Source: Fibrobacter succinogenes
Lineage (GTDB): Bacteria; Fibrobacterota; Fibrobacteria; Fibrobacterales; CADBQJ01
Assembly (NCBI GenBank): GCA_902796785.1
Contig: CADBQJ010000049.1
Coordinates: 1 to 8,723 of the forward strand
Length of the DNA stretch: 8,723 nucleotides
Direction of reading: 5' to 3'
Positions 1 through 5,977 of the stretch are shown piece after piece. The stretch's first letter is position 1, and each line of letters opens with the position of its first letter. The position numbers and the translations under genes are program-made. Below the pieces are notes generated by a model. It saw only the letters and a list, made by a program, of their open reading frames with translations, had not been told where the DNA came from and did not search any database.

Positions 1-56
1 ACGATGGGACCGCTGCCGATGATCAGAACCGTGTGGACGTCTTCGCGTTTGGGCAT
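1..56 (-). CDS. carB: Carbamoyl-phosphate synthase large subunit, N-terminal fragment
   Basis: Only the first 18 codons are in the window; the rest lies beyond the left edge. The translation is MPKREDVHTVLIIGSGPI, which matches the very conserved CarB N-terminus (MPKR-D-x-x-x-x-LIIGSGPI-VIGQ), the start of the first ATP-grasp half with its glycine-rich loop. CarB is the cytoplasmic synthetase subunit that makes carbamoyl phosphate from bicarbonate, ATP and ammonia delivered by the glutaminase subunit CarA, for pyrimidine and arginine synthesis. The ATG at 56-54 is preceded by a strong Shine-Dalgarno (AAGGAGA, 67-61), which supports the start. The gene directly upstream is a lipoprotein gene rather than carA, so carA must be elsewhere. 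The fragment is short but the motif is distinctive, so identification is confident. Confidence 0.9.
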   Translation of the reverse strand, partial: MPKREDVHTVLIIGSGPI

Positions 57-60
57 CAGG

Positions 61-67
61 TCTCCTT
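61..67 (-). promoter_or_regulatory. Ribosome binding site of carB
   Basis: On the minus strand the sequence AAGGAGA lies 4 nt before the carB ATG, a near-perfect anti-16S match. It fixes the carB start and is the strongest such site on this strand in the window. Confidence 0.75.
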
Positions 68-164
68 GCGGCGTGCGCGCCGGGCGTGGAATTGTCTCTT
101 CGAGGGGGACGGCCGGAAACGGGCCTCGCGGACTCTCAAATTGGCGCAAAAGTAGCAATTCGGG

Positions 165-191
165 CCGTCCGGGCTAAGACCTCCCGGGCGG
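165..191 (-). terminator. Hairpin after the lipoprotein gene, possible terminator or carB leader element
   Basis: An inverted repeat pairs 165-173 (CCGTCCGGG) with 183-191 (CCCGGGCGG). This gives a 9-bp GC-rich stem with one G-U pair and a 9-nt loop. It begins 5 nt past the lipoprotein stop codon and lies about 110 nt before carB. On the minus strand no U-tract follows directly; the nearest T-run (CTTTTG) is about 12 nt further on. A classical intrinsic terminator is therefore not convincing. It could be a weak terminator, an mRNA 3' end stabiliser, or part of a carB leader. No clear promoter for carB was recognised in the rest of the 57-195 spacer. Confidence 0.35.
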
Positions 192-195
192 ATTT

Positions 196-1224
196 TCAGA
201 GTTTTTCCAAAGCCCGGAGATTGCGTTCGATTTTGCTCTTTTCCGCCGTTTCGGGATAGAGCTCCAGGCACTCGCGCAGCAGGGCGCGGGCCTCGTCGAG
301 CGCGGCGCGGTCTTGCGTTTTTTGATAGACGGAGAGGCGCGCGGAGGCGGCCGACCGGGCGGAGGCGCAGAGGGCGGCGCCGGAGGAGCCGAGAAGCGCG
401 AGCGCGCGTTCCCGACGGGCGTCGTCGGGCGCGCGGAGCGCCCGACGCGAGGCGACGACGGCGCCGCGGTGGTCTCCCCGCGCGGAGGCGCTTTCCGCTT
501 CGCGCAGGAGCGCCTCGGACTCTTCGGCCGTGAGGGCCCCTTCGGCGAGTTCGGCCTCGAGGCGCTCCAGCGAGGTGAGACGCGCCTGGAGGCGCGGGTC
601 GGGCAGGAGGTGCGGCGCCTCGCGCCCGATTTCGTCGGCGATCCGCCGGCCCTCGTCCAGGCGCGCGCCGTGCAGGGCGGAGTCGACGAGCGCGAGGCGG
701 GCGGAGAGCCACTCCTCGTCGCGTTCGGCGACCTTGGAACGGACCCAGGCGAGCCGCGCGCGGAGGGAGTCGGGGAGGTCGAGTCCGTCGACCGGCTCGA
801 GCAGGCCGAGGATCTCGGCGGAGCGCACGCCGCGGCGGAAGGCGTTGGCCGCCTCGTTCAGGACCGACTCGATCTCCTCGGGGGAGAGCGTGTCGCGCGC
901 GGCCCCGGCGGCTTCGCCCGCGGCGGAGTCGGGGAGCGCCTCGGGCGGGAGCGCGGAGTCGGAGGGGGAGCCCCATTCCGGCAGGAGCGTCCGCGCGCCG
1001 GCGGAGTCGGCGGCCGCGGGCGCGGCGGGCTCCGCGGTTCCGGCGGCGGGGAGGAGCTCCTCGTCGGGGACTCCCGCGGTGTCGACGGGCCCGAGTTCCC
1101 GCGAGAGGCTCGAGTCGGGTTCGACGAGCGAGGGGCGCAACGAGCCCGCGCAGCCGCTCAGCGCCGCGGCCGGGAGGAGGGCGGCGAGGGAGACGAGAAG
1201 CGCGGCGCGGAGGGGGTTCACCAT
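196..1224 (-). CDS. Outer-membrane-type lipoprotein with helical TPR-like C-terminal region; candidate PBP partner
   Basis: This 342-residue protein has a lipoprotein signal: a short basic start (MVNPLR), a hydrophobic Leu/Ala core (residues 7-22) and a lipobox L-S-G-C with the lipidated Cys at 25. The +2 residue is Ala, which by the enterobacterial rule favours the outer membrane. Residues 28-110 are Pro/Ala/Ser/Asp-rich and probably form a flexible tether. Residues 113-342 are charged and almost wholly helical. The last segment (about 305-342, EARALLRECLELYP followed by a second helix) looks like a TPR-type helix pair. The ATG overlaps the end of the upstream PBP gene by 7 nt (ATGGTGA), with GGAG at 1236-1233, so the two are very probably translationally coupled. 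No named family is recognised. By analogy with LpoA and LpoP it may activate the PBP; this is inference. Gene and lipoprotein nature are confident, function is not. Confidence 0.8.
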   Translation of the reverse strand: MVNPLRAALLVSLAALLPAAALSGCAGSLRPSLVEPDSSLSRELGPVDTAGVPDEELLPAAGTAEPAAPAAADSAGARTLLPEWGSPSDSALPPEALPDSAAGEAAGAARDTLSPEEIESVLNEAANAFRRGVRSAEILGLLEPVDGLDLPDSLRARLAWVRSKVAERDEEWLSARLALVDSALHGARLDEGRRIADEIGREAPHLLPDPRLQARLTSLERLEAELAEGALTAEESEALLREAESASARGDHRGAVVASRRALRAPDDARRERALALLGSSGAALCASARSAASARLSVYQKTQDRAALDEARALLRECLELYPETAEKSKIERNLRALEKL

Positions 1225-4200
1225 TCGGGCAGCTCCGTCCCGCGGGCGGCGGGCTTCGGTTCGGGTTCGCGCATCCCCCGGTCGCCGACGACCTCGCCGG
1301 AGCGGGGGTCGCGGTCCACGGGGGCGTCCGCGGGAGCCGCGGCGGGGGCCGCGGGCGCGGGAAGATCCATCGCGGGGGCGCGCTCGGGCTCGGCCATCCC
1401 CGCGTCGCCGACGACCTCGCCGGTGCGCGGGTCGGTGTCCACGGGGACCTCGGGCTCGGGCTCCGGCTCCTCGCCGTAGCGCTCGGCGGGCACGGCGTTC
1501 TCCGCGCGCGACCGCGCCCCGGTCAGCGGGTCGCGGTTCTCCACGTGGACGGGGATCCCCAGCTCCACGTGCACGCGCCCGGAGAGCTGCTGCTCCAGGT
1601 CGTTCGGGTCCACCTTCGCGCCCAGGGCGTAGTCGCGCGCCAGGAGCTGGACGGCGCCGATCCAGAGCGGCAGCGCGCCCGAGGCGCCCGAGAGCGAGCC
1701 CTTCTTCCCGCGCAGCTCGAGGTTCTTGTCCGCGCCGGCCCAGGCGGCCACGATCCAGCCCTCCTCGTAGGCGAAGGCGCCGTCCGCGCGCGGACCGGCC
1801 ACGCCGCCGGCGAAGCTGACCGTGCGGGAGTTGTTCGTGGTGCCCGTCTTCCCCGCGAGCGGGAGCGAGAGGCGGTTGCCGGCGGCGTCGGTCACCTTGA
1901 GCTGCCGGTCCGCGCGGCGGCCCGTGCCCGCGCGCACCACGTCCTGCAGGATCGAGCGCATGCGGCCGACGGTCTCGGAGTTCAGCTCGGCGCGAGAGAC
2001 GAGCGAGTCGCGGAAGAGGAGACGCCCGGTGCGGCCGCGCACCTCGCGGACCAGCATCTCGGGGTAGTCGGGGTTGAGCGTCGACCAGCGCTTCCCCGTG
2101 AGGACCGTCTGGTAGGCGCGCGCCAGCTCGGCCAGCGAGATCTCGCCCGTGCCCAGGGGGAGCGAGGCCACCTCGGGCAGCTTGCGCGCGATGCCCGCGC
2201 GGTGCGCGAAGTCGACGAAGGAACGGCGCGAGAGCAGGTTGCGGAAGGCGGGGAGCGCCAGCAGGTTCTCCGTCTCGGTCATCTCGCCCTCGCCCAGCGG
2301 GGAGCCCATCTCGAAGAGCAGCGCCCGCTCGTCGGAGACATTCAGGTTCCCCCATAGCAGCACGGTCTCGCGCTCGGGCGCGGGCAGCTCGGGCCAGAGG
2401 AGGGGCTGCGCGCCGGAGTCGAGCGCGGCCCTGTATTCGGGGTCGTCGCGGAAGAGCGCGACCGCGACGCCGTCGGGCCGCCGGAGGAGCCCGGTGCGCT
2501 CGTTCCCGTTCTCCAGGTCGACGACCTTCGTCCGCATGTCGCGGAAGGTGCCGCGCAGCAGCTTCAGCTGCTCCTTCGTCCCCTTCTGCCGCTTCAGCCG
2601 GGCGATCTCCTTCTCGAAGTGGGGGCCGCCCAGCGGGAGGTTCTCCAGCTGGCGCGCGGCCTCGTCGCGCCCCTCGCCGAGGAGGACGCGGACCATGGCG
2701 CGCTTCGCCTTCCCGAAGCGCATCGCCTCGTTGGCCGCCGAGTTGAGGACGATCCCGAGCGAGTCGAGCCGCCGGCGGTAGTCGCGGTCGCTCTCGAAGG
2801 TGCGCCGCGTCAGCCCGAAGAGGTCGGCCAGCGCGACCTGCTGCGCCGTCCCCAGCCGGTCGAGCAGCCGCTCCAGCAGCCGGACCGAGGCGATGTTCTC
2901 GCTCCGCACGGCGGTCCACCGCAGCGTCGTCCGCTCGCCGCGGGCCGCGTGGTCGGGCCGGGGCCAGTAGAAGCCGTCGCCGTTCTCGACCAGGTTGTTC
3001 CAGTTCTCGACGAGGCTCTCCTCGTCCCAGCCCAGCTCGAGCGCGTGCGCGATCAGCAGCGGCTTCCAGACCGAGCCGAAGAGCCGCTTCGCCTCCCAGA
3101 CGCGGTCGAACCCCTCGGGCGAGCGGCCGCCCACGGAGGCGAGCACCTCGCCGTTCCGCAGCACCTCCAGCCCGCCTTCGAGCCGCTTGTCTCCGGAGCC
3201 GTCCCAGCCCAGCCACTTCTCCATCCCCTCGAGGGAGTCGGAGAGGGCCTTCATCATGTCGTTCTGCAGCTCGGCGTCGATCGTGGTGACGATGACGAGC
3301 CCCTCCTTGCGCCAGTCGCCGACGTCGTGGCGCAGCAGCTCCTCCTGCATCCAGGGGCTGTCCATCCGCTCCGCCACCAGGTCGAGCAGGCGGTCGGACT
3401 TCGTGCGGAACCGCCCCTCCTTGAAGCGCAGCGGCAGCCGGAGCGCGGCCTTCTCCCCGGCCTCGTCCAGCGACCCGATCTCGCGCATCCGGCGCAGCAC
3501 GTAGGCGCTGCGGAGCTCCGCGCGCCGGATCGCCGCCCTGCGCAGCGAGTCGTTCCTCTGCACGTGCGGGTCGTAGAGGCCCGGCCCCTTCACCGACCCG
3601 GCGACGAAGGCCAGCTCGCGCAGGTTGAGCTCGTTCAGCGGGCGGTCGAAGTAGTGCTCCGCCGCGATCCCCACGCCGCGGCCGTTGCCCGCCACGTGGA
3701 ACTGGTTGAGGTAGAACTCGAGGATCTCCTCCTTGCTGAAGAAGTGCTCCAGCCGCAGCGCGTCCACCAGCTCGCGCCGCTTGGCGGAGAGGGTGCGCCC
3801 CTCGCGCCCGAAGAGGTTCTTCGCGGTCTGCTGGGTGAGCGTGCTGCCGCCGGCCACCAGGCGCCGCGCGCGGAGGTTGGCGAACATGGCGCGGGCGATC
3901 CCGAGCGGGTCCACGCCGCCGTGCTTCAGGAACCGGCCGTCCTCGGCGGCGATGATCGCCTCGAGCAGCTCGGGCGGCATCTCCTCGTGGCGGACGTAGC
4001 GCCGGTGCGTGGCGTCGAAGAAGGCGCCCAGGAGCGTGGTCCCGTCGGAGGCGTATACCGCGCTTTCGGAGCTGAGCGAGGCGACGATGGAGGCGCGGTC
4101 GAACTTGCCCTCGGGGTCCTGCTTGGCCACCACCTGGAAGAGCCAGAGCCAGAGCGCGGCCGCGGCGACCGCGGCGAAGGCCAGCGTCCAGAGGGCGAAC

Positions 4201-4301
4201 CCGAGGACCGGGCGCCCCTTTTTCCCCTTCCGCTTCCCCCGGGAGCCGGAGGCGCGCCCCTTCCGTCCGCCCTTTTTGGATTCCCGGTCGGAGCGTTCCA
4301 T
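1218..4301 (-). CDS. Class A penicillin-binding protein (bifunctional transglycosylase/transpeptidase, PBP1-type)
   Basis: This 1027-residue protein polymerises lipid II into glycan strands and cross-links them in the periplasm. A Lys/Arg-rich cytoplasmic tail (1-30) precedes one membrane anchor (about 31-57). The GT51 domain (about 75-250) has EDGRFLKHGG (catalytic Glu120), GGSTLTQQ (151-158), KRRELVDALRLE (174-185, second key Glu177) and EEILEFYLNQ (191-200). The transpeptidase domain has nucleophile Ser410 in SVWK, SEN at 467-469 and KTGT at 818-821, so both activities look intact. SxN-to-KTG spacing is about 350 residues, far more than the usual roughly 120-150, because of an insertion at about 485-690. 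The tail after about 895 is Pro/Glu/Ala-rich with a repeated unit. ATG 4301 is preferred over an in-frame TTG at 4322; neither has a good Shine-Dalgarno. It heads a minus-strand unit with the lipoprotein gene. PBP1A/mrcA-like is likely, but the exact subclass is uncertain. Confidence 0.95.
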   Translation of the reverse strand: MERSDRESKKGGRKGRASGSRGKRKGKKGRPVLGFALWTLAFAAVAAAALWLWLFQVVAKQDPEGKFDRASIVASLSSESAVYASDGTTLLGAFFDATHRRYVRHEEMPPELLEAIIAAEDGRFLKHGGVDPLGIARAMFANLRARRLVAGGSTLTQQTAKNLFGREGRTLSAKRRELVDALRLEHFFSKEEILEFYLNQFHVAGNGRGVGIAAEHYFDRPLNELNLRELAFVAGSVKGPGLYDPHVQRNDSLRRAAIRRAELRSAYVLRRMREIGSLDEAGEKAALRLPLRFKEGRFRTKSDRLLDLVAERMDSPWMQEELLRHDVGDWRKEGLVIVTTIDAELQNDMMKALSDSLEGMEKWLGWDGSGDKRLEGGLEVLRNGEVLASVGGRSPEGFDRVWEAKRLFGSVWKPLLIAHALELGWDEESLVENWNNLVENGDGFYWPRPDHAARGERTTLRWTAVRSENIASVRLLERLLDRLGTAQQVALADLFGLTRRTFESDRDYRRRLDSLGIVLNSAANEAMRFGKAKRAMVRVLLGEGRDEAARQLENLPLGGPHFEKEIARLKRQKGTKEQLKLLRGTFRDMRTKVVDLENGNERTGLLRRPDGVAVALFRDDPEYRAALDSGAQPLLWPELPAPERETVLLWGNLNVSDERALLFEMGSPLGEGEMTETENLLALPAFRNLLSRRSFVDFAHRAGIARKLPEVASLPLGTGEISLAELARAYQTVLTGKRWSTLNPDYPEMLVREVRGRTGRLLFRDSLVSRAELNSETVGRMRSILQDVVRAGTGRRADRQLKVTDAAGNRLSLPLAGKTGTTNNSRTVSFAGGVAGPRADGAFAYEEGWIVAAWAGADKNLELRGKKGSLSGASGALPLWIGAVQLLARDYALGAKVDPNDLEQQLSGRVHVELGIPVHVENRDPLTGARSRAENAVPAERYGEEPEPEPEVPVDTDPRTGEVVGDAGMAEPERAPAMDLPAPAAPAAAPADAPVDRDPRSGEVVGDRGMREPEPKPAARGTELPEW
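1260..1445 (-). repeat. Two-copy tandem unit in the PBP C-terminal tail, with a partial third
   Basis: Within the PBP gene, 1383-1445 encodes PVDTDPRTGEVVGDAGMAEP plus E, and 1260-1322 encodes PVDRDPRSGEVVGDRGMREP plus E. The units are 63 nt each and start 123 nt apart. The DNA is also conserved: both contain the 20-mer GTCGCCGACGACCTCGCCGG on the plus strand. A degenerate third copy, VENRDPLTG, lies upstream in the protein at 1518-1544. A Pro/Ala-rich spacer separates the two main copies. The similarity suggests internal duplication. Function is unknown; a periplasmic linear binding motif is possible. Confidence 0.8.
2232..2849 (-). other. About 205-residue insertion inside the PBP transpeptidase domain
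   Basis: Residues about 485-690 of the PBP interrupt the usual order. The helix after SxN (NIASVRLLERL, 469-479) normally leads almost directly to a helix like SFVDFAHRAGI (694-704) and then the SLPLGTGEIS segment (713-722). Here some 205 residues lie between. The insertion begins mainly charged and helical (about 485-595) and becomes mixed beta/loop (about 600-690), with stretches such as TVLLWGNLNVSDERALLFEMG. No known domain is recognised. Its boundaries are estimated from motif order, not from an alignment. Confidence 0.65.
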
Positions 4302-4342
4302 GGTCAGAAGAAGGTCGTTCAAGGCGAAAAACCCCGCGGGGA

Positions 4343-4372
4343 TTGGACGGATACCGACAAAATAACTAACAT
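4343..4372 (+). promoter_or_regulatory. Probable sigma-70-type promoter for tRNA-Ser and gltX
   Basis: In the 85-nt divergent spacer (4302-4386), TTGGAC (4343-4348) is separated by 18 nt from TAACAT (4367-4372). This would place the start of transcription near 4379-4381, just before the tRNA at 4387. The region is locally AT-rich in a GC-rich window. The -10 match is 4 of 6, so this is a plausible but unproven call. The opposite-strand promoter for the PBP gene must lie in or near the same spacer, but I could not pick it out. Confidence 0.4.
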
Positions 4373-4386
4373 TGGGCTGTCCTTTC

Positions 4387-4475
4387 GGGGAGATGCCCGA
4401 GTGGCCGAAGGGAACGGTTTGCTAAATCGTCGTACGGTTTACCCCGTACCGAGGGTTCGAATCCCTCTCTCCCCG
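4387..4475 (+). tRNA. tRNA-Ser, anticodon GCT (reads AGC/AGU)
   Basis: A complete 89-nt class II cloverleaf can be folded by eye. The acceptor stem is GGGGAGA (4387-4393) with TCTCCCC (4468-4474). The D-arm stem is CCC/GGG (4396-4398, 4410-4412). The anticodon stem ACGGT/ATCGT encloses the loop TTGCTAA, with anticodon GCT at 4421-4423. A long variable arm (4431-4450) has a 6-bp stem GTACGG/CCGTAC, as expected for serine tRNAs. The T-arm is GAGGG-TTCGAAT-CCCTC (4451-4467). The discriminator base is G4475, the usual serine identity. The 3' CCA is not encoded (CTTCA follows), so it must be added by the CCA-adding enzyme. The gene lies 26 nt before gltX with no terminator between, so co-transcription is likely. 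Confidence 0.96.
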
Positions 4476-4501
4476 CTTCACTTTTCCGTGAGGGCGCGCC
4501 C

Positions 4502-5962
4502 ATGACCAAACCGGTCCGAGTCCGCTTCGCGCCCAGCCCGACGGGGTATCTGCACGTCGGCGGCGCGAGAACGGCGTTGTTCAACTGGCTTTTCGCGCGT
4601 GCGCGGGGGGGCGTCTTCCTCCTCCGCATCGAAGACACCGACCGCACCCGCTACAGCCCCGAGGCGCTCCACGACCTGATCCGCGACCTCAAGTGGCTCG
4701 GCCTGCAATGGGACGAGGGCGAGGGCGTCGGCGGCCCGCACGGCCCCTACACCCAGTCCGAACGCCTCCCGCTCTACAAGAAGGCGGCCGAGGAGCTGAT
4801 CGAGAAGGGGGCGGCCTACCGTTGCTTCTGCTCCGCCGAACGGCTCGAGGAGCTCCGCGCCGAGCAGACCGCCGCCGGAAAGCCCACCGGCTACGACCGC
4901 CGCTGCCGGAACCTCGACCCCGAGGAGTCCCGCCGCCGCGCCGAGGCGGGCGAGCCCTACGTGGTCCGCCTGAAGGTGCCCGAGGAGGGCGACACCGTCT
5001 TCCACGACTTCCTCCGCGGGGACATCTCCACCCCCAACGCGCTTCTCGACGACATGGTCCTCCTCAAGCGCGACGGGTTCCCCACCTACCACATGGCGAA
5101 CGTGGTCGACGACCACGACATGGAGATCACCCACATCCTGCGCGGCGACGAGTGGATTCCCTCCACCAGCCGCCACCTGCTGCTCTACCGCGCCTTCGGC
5201 TGGGAGCCGCCGGTCTTCGTCCACCTCCCGGTGATCCTGTCGCCCTCCGGCGGCAAGCTCTCCAAGCGCAAGGGGGCGGCCTCCGTGGGCGACTTCCGCG
5301 ACAAGGGCTACCTGCCCGAGGCGCTCTTCAACTTCCTCGCGCTGCTGGGCTGGGGCCCGGGCGACGACCGCGAGCTGATGACGAAGGAGGAGATGGTCTC
5401 GGCCTTCTCGCTCGAGCGCATCTCGCCCAAGAGCGCGGCCTTCGACGAGACCAAGCTGGAGTGGTTCAACGAGCAGACGATCCAGCGCAAGCCCCTCGCC
5501 GAGCTGCTTCCCTTCTTCCGCGAAAGCCTCGCGTCCGCCGGTCTCGACTGCGGGATCGTTTCGGAAGAGGCGCTGCTCCGGATCGTGGAGCTGACGCGCC
5601 CGCGCGTCCGCCTGCTGGGCGATTTCGCCGCGCAGTGCGCCTTCTTCTTCCGCGCCCCCTCGGAATACGATCCCAAGGGCGTCAAGCGCGCCTGGAAGGA
5701 GGGCGTGGACGCCAACATGGACCTCGCCGTCTCCGCGCTCGAGTCCTGGACCGGCCCCGTCGAGGCGCAGGCCCTCGGGACCATGCTCCACGAGCTCTGC
5801 GAAAAGAACGGCGTCGGCCCCGGACAGGTGATGATGCCGATGCGCCTGGCGCTCTGCGGCGCGCTCGTCGGCCCCGACGTGGCCGAGATCGTCGCGATCC
5901 TCGGCGTCGAGGAGACGGTCCGCCGGATCCGCGCGGCCCAAGGGGCGCTGTCGGCGCGATAG
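4502..5962 (+). CDS. gltX: Glutamyl-tRNA synthetase (class I)
   Basis: This 486-residue cytoplasmic enzyme charges tRNA-Glu with glutamate, and in bacteria lacking GlnRS also mischarges tRNA-Gln. The length is normal for bacterial GluRS. The N-terminal Rossmann catalytic domain opens with VRFAPSPTGYLHVGGARTA, where HVGG (18-21) is the HIGH-like signature. LRIEDTDRTR follows at 41-50. The KMSKS-class loop is KLSKRKG (252-258). A CFC...C cluster (Cys108, Cys110, Cys135) matches the zinc-site region of E. coli GluRS, but the usual fourth ligand position is Asn137, so zinc binding may be lost. The helical anticodon-binding domain ends in a typical segment near 443-480 (MMPMRLALCGALVG). ATG 4502 has GTGAGG (4488-4493) upstream. 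It follows tRNA-Ser and precedes the zinc-ribbon/BON gene by 15 nt, so it is probably in one transcript with both. Discriminating versus non-discriminating type cannot be judged here. Confidence 0.97.
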   Translation: MTKPVRVRFAPSPTGYLHVGGARTALFNWLFARARGGVFLLRIEDTDRTRYSPEALHDLIRDLKWLGLQWDEGEGVGGPHGPYTQSERLPLYKKAAEELIEKGAAYRCFCSAERLEELRAEQTAAGKPTGYDRRCRNLDPEESRRRAEAGEPYVVRLKVPEEGDTVFHDFLRGDISTPNALLDDMVLLKRDGFPTYHMANVVDDHDMEITHILRGDEWIPSTSRHLLLYRAFGWEPPVFVHLPVILSPSGGKLSKRKGAASVGDFRDKGYLPEALFNFLALLGWGPGDDRELMTKEEMVSAFSLERISPKSAAFDETKLEWFNEQTIQRKPLAELLPFFRESLASAGLDCGIVSEEALLRIVELTRPRVRLLGDFAAQCAFFFRAPSEYDPKGVKRAWKEGVDANMDLAVSALESWTGPVEAQALGTMLHELCEKNGVGPGQVMMPMRLALCGALVGPDVAEIVAILGVEETVRRIRAAQGALSAR

Positions 5963-5977
5963 GGGAGGGCTTCGGCG

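Noticed and set aside
964..1232. Shared L-P-E-W sequence in the lipoprotein (residues 81-84) and at the PBP C-terminus
   Set aside because: A four-residue match in low-complexity regions is likely chance; there is no extended similarity around it.
313..1819. Long plus-strand open frames opposite the lipoprotein and PBP tail
   Set aside because: They are repetitive Arg/Gly/Ser/Pro-rich translations without domains. The minus-strand lipoprotein has a proper signal peptide and coupled start.
4331..4340. CCCCGCGGGG palindrome followed on the minus strand by a T-run, looking like a terminator
   Set aside because: It is a perfect palindrome with no room for a loop, leaving at most 3 bp of stem, and it lies upstream of the PBP start. 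It is not a credible terminator.
2619..4505. 628-codon plus-strand open frame opposite the PBP gene, running through the tRNA
   Set aside because: It crosses a well-folded tRNA and opposes a protein with all GT51 and transpeptidase motifs. It is another GC-driven shadow.
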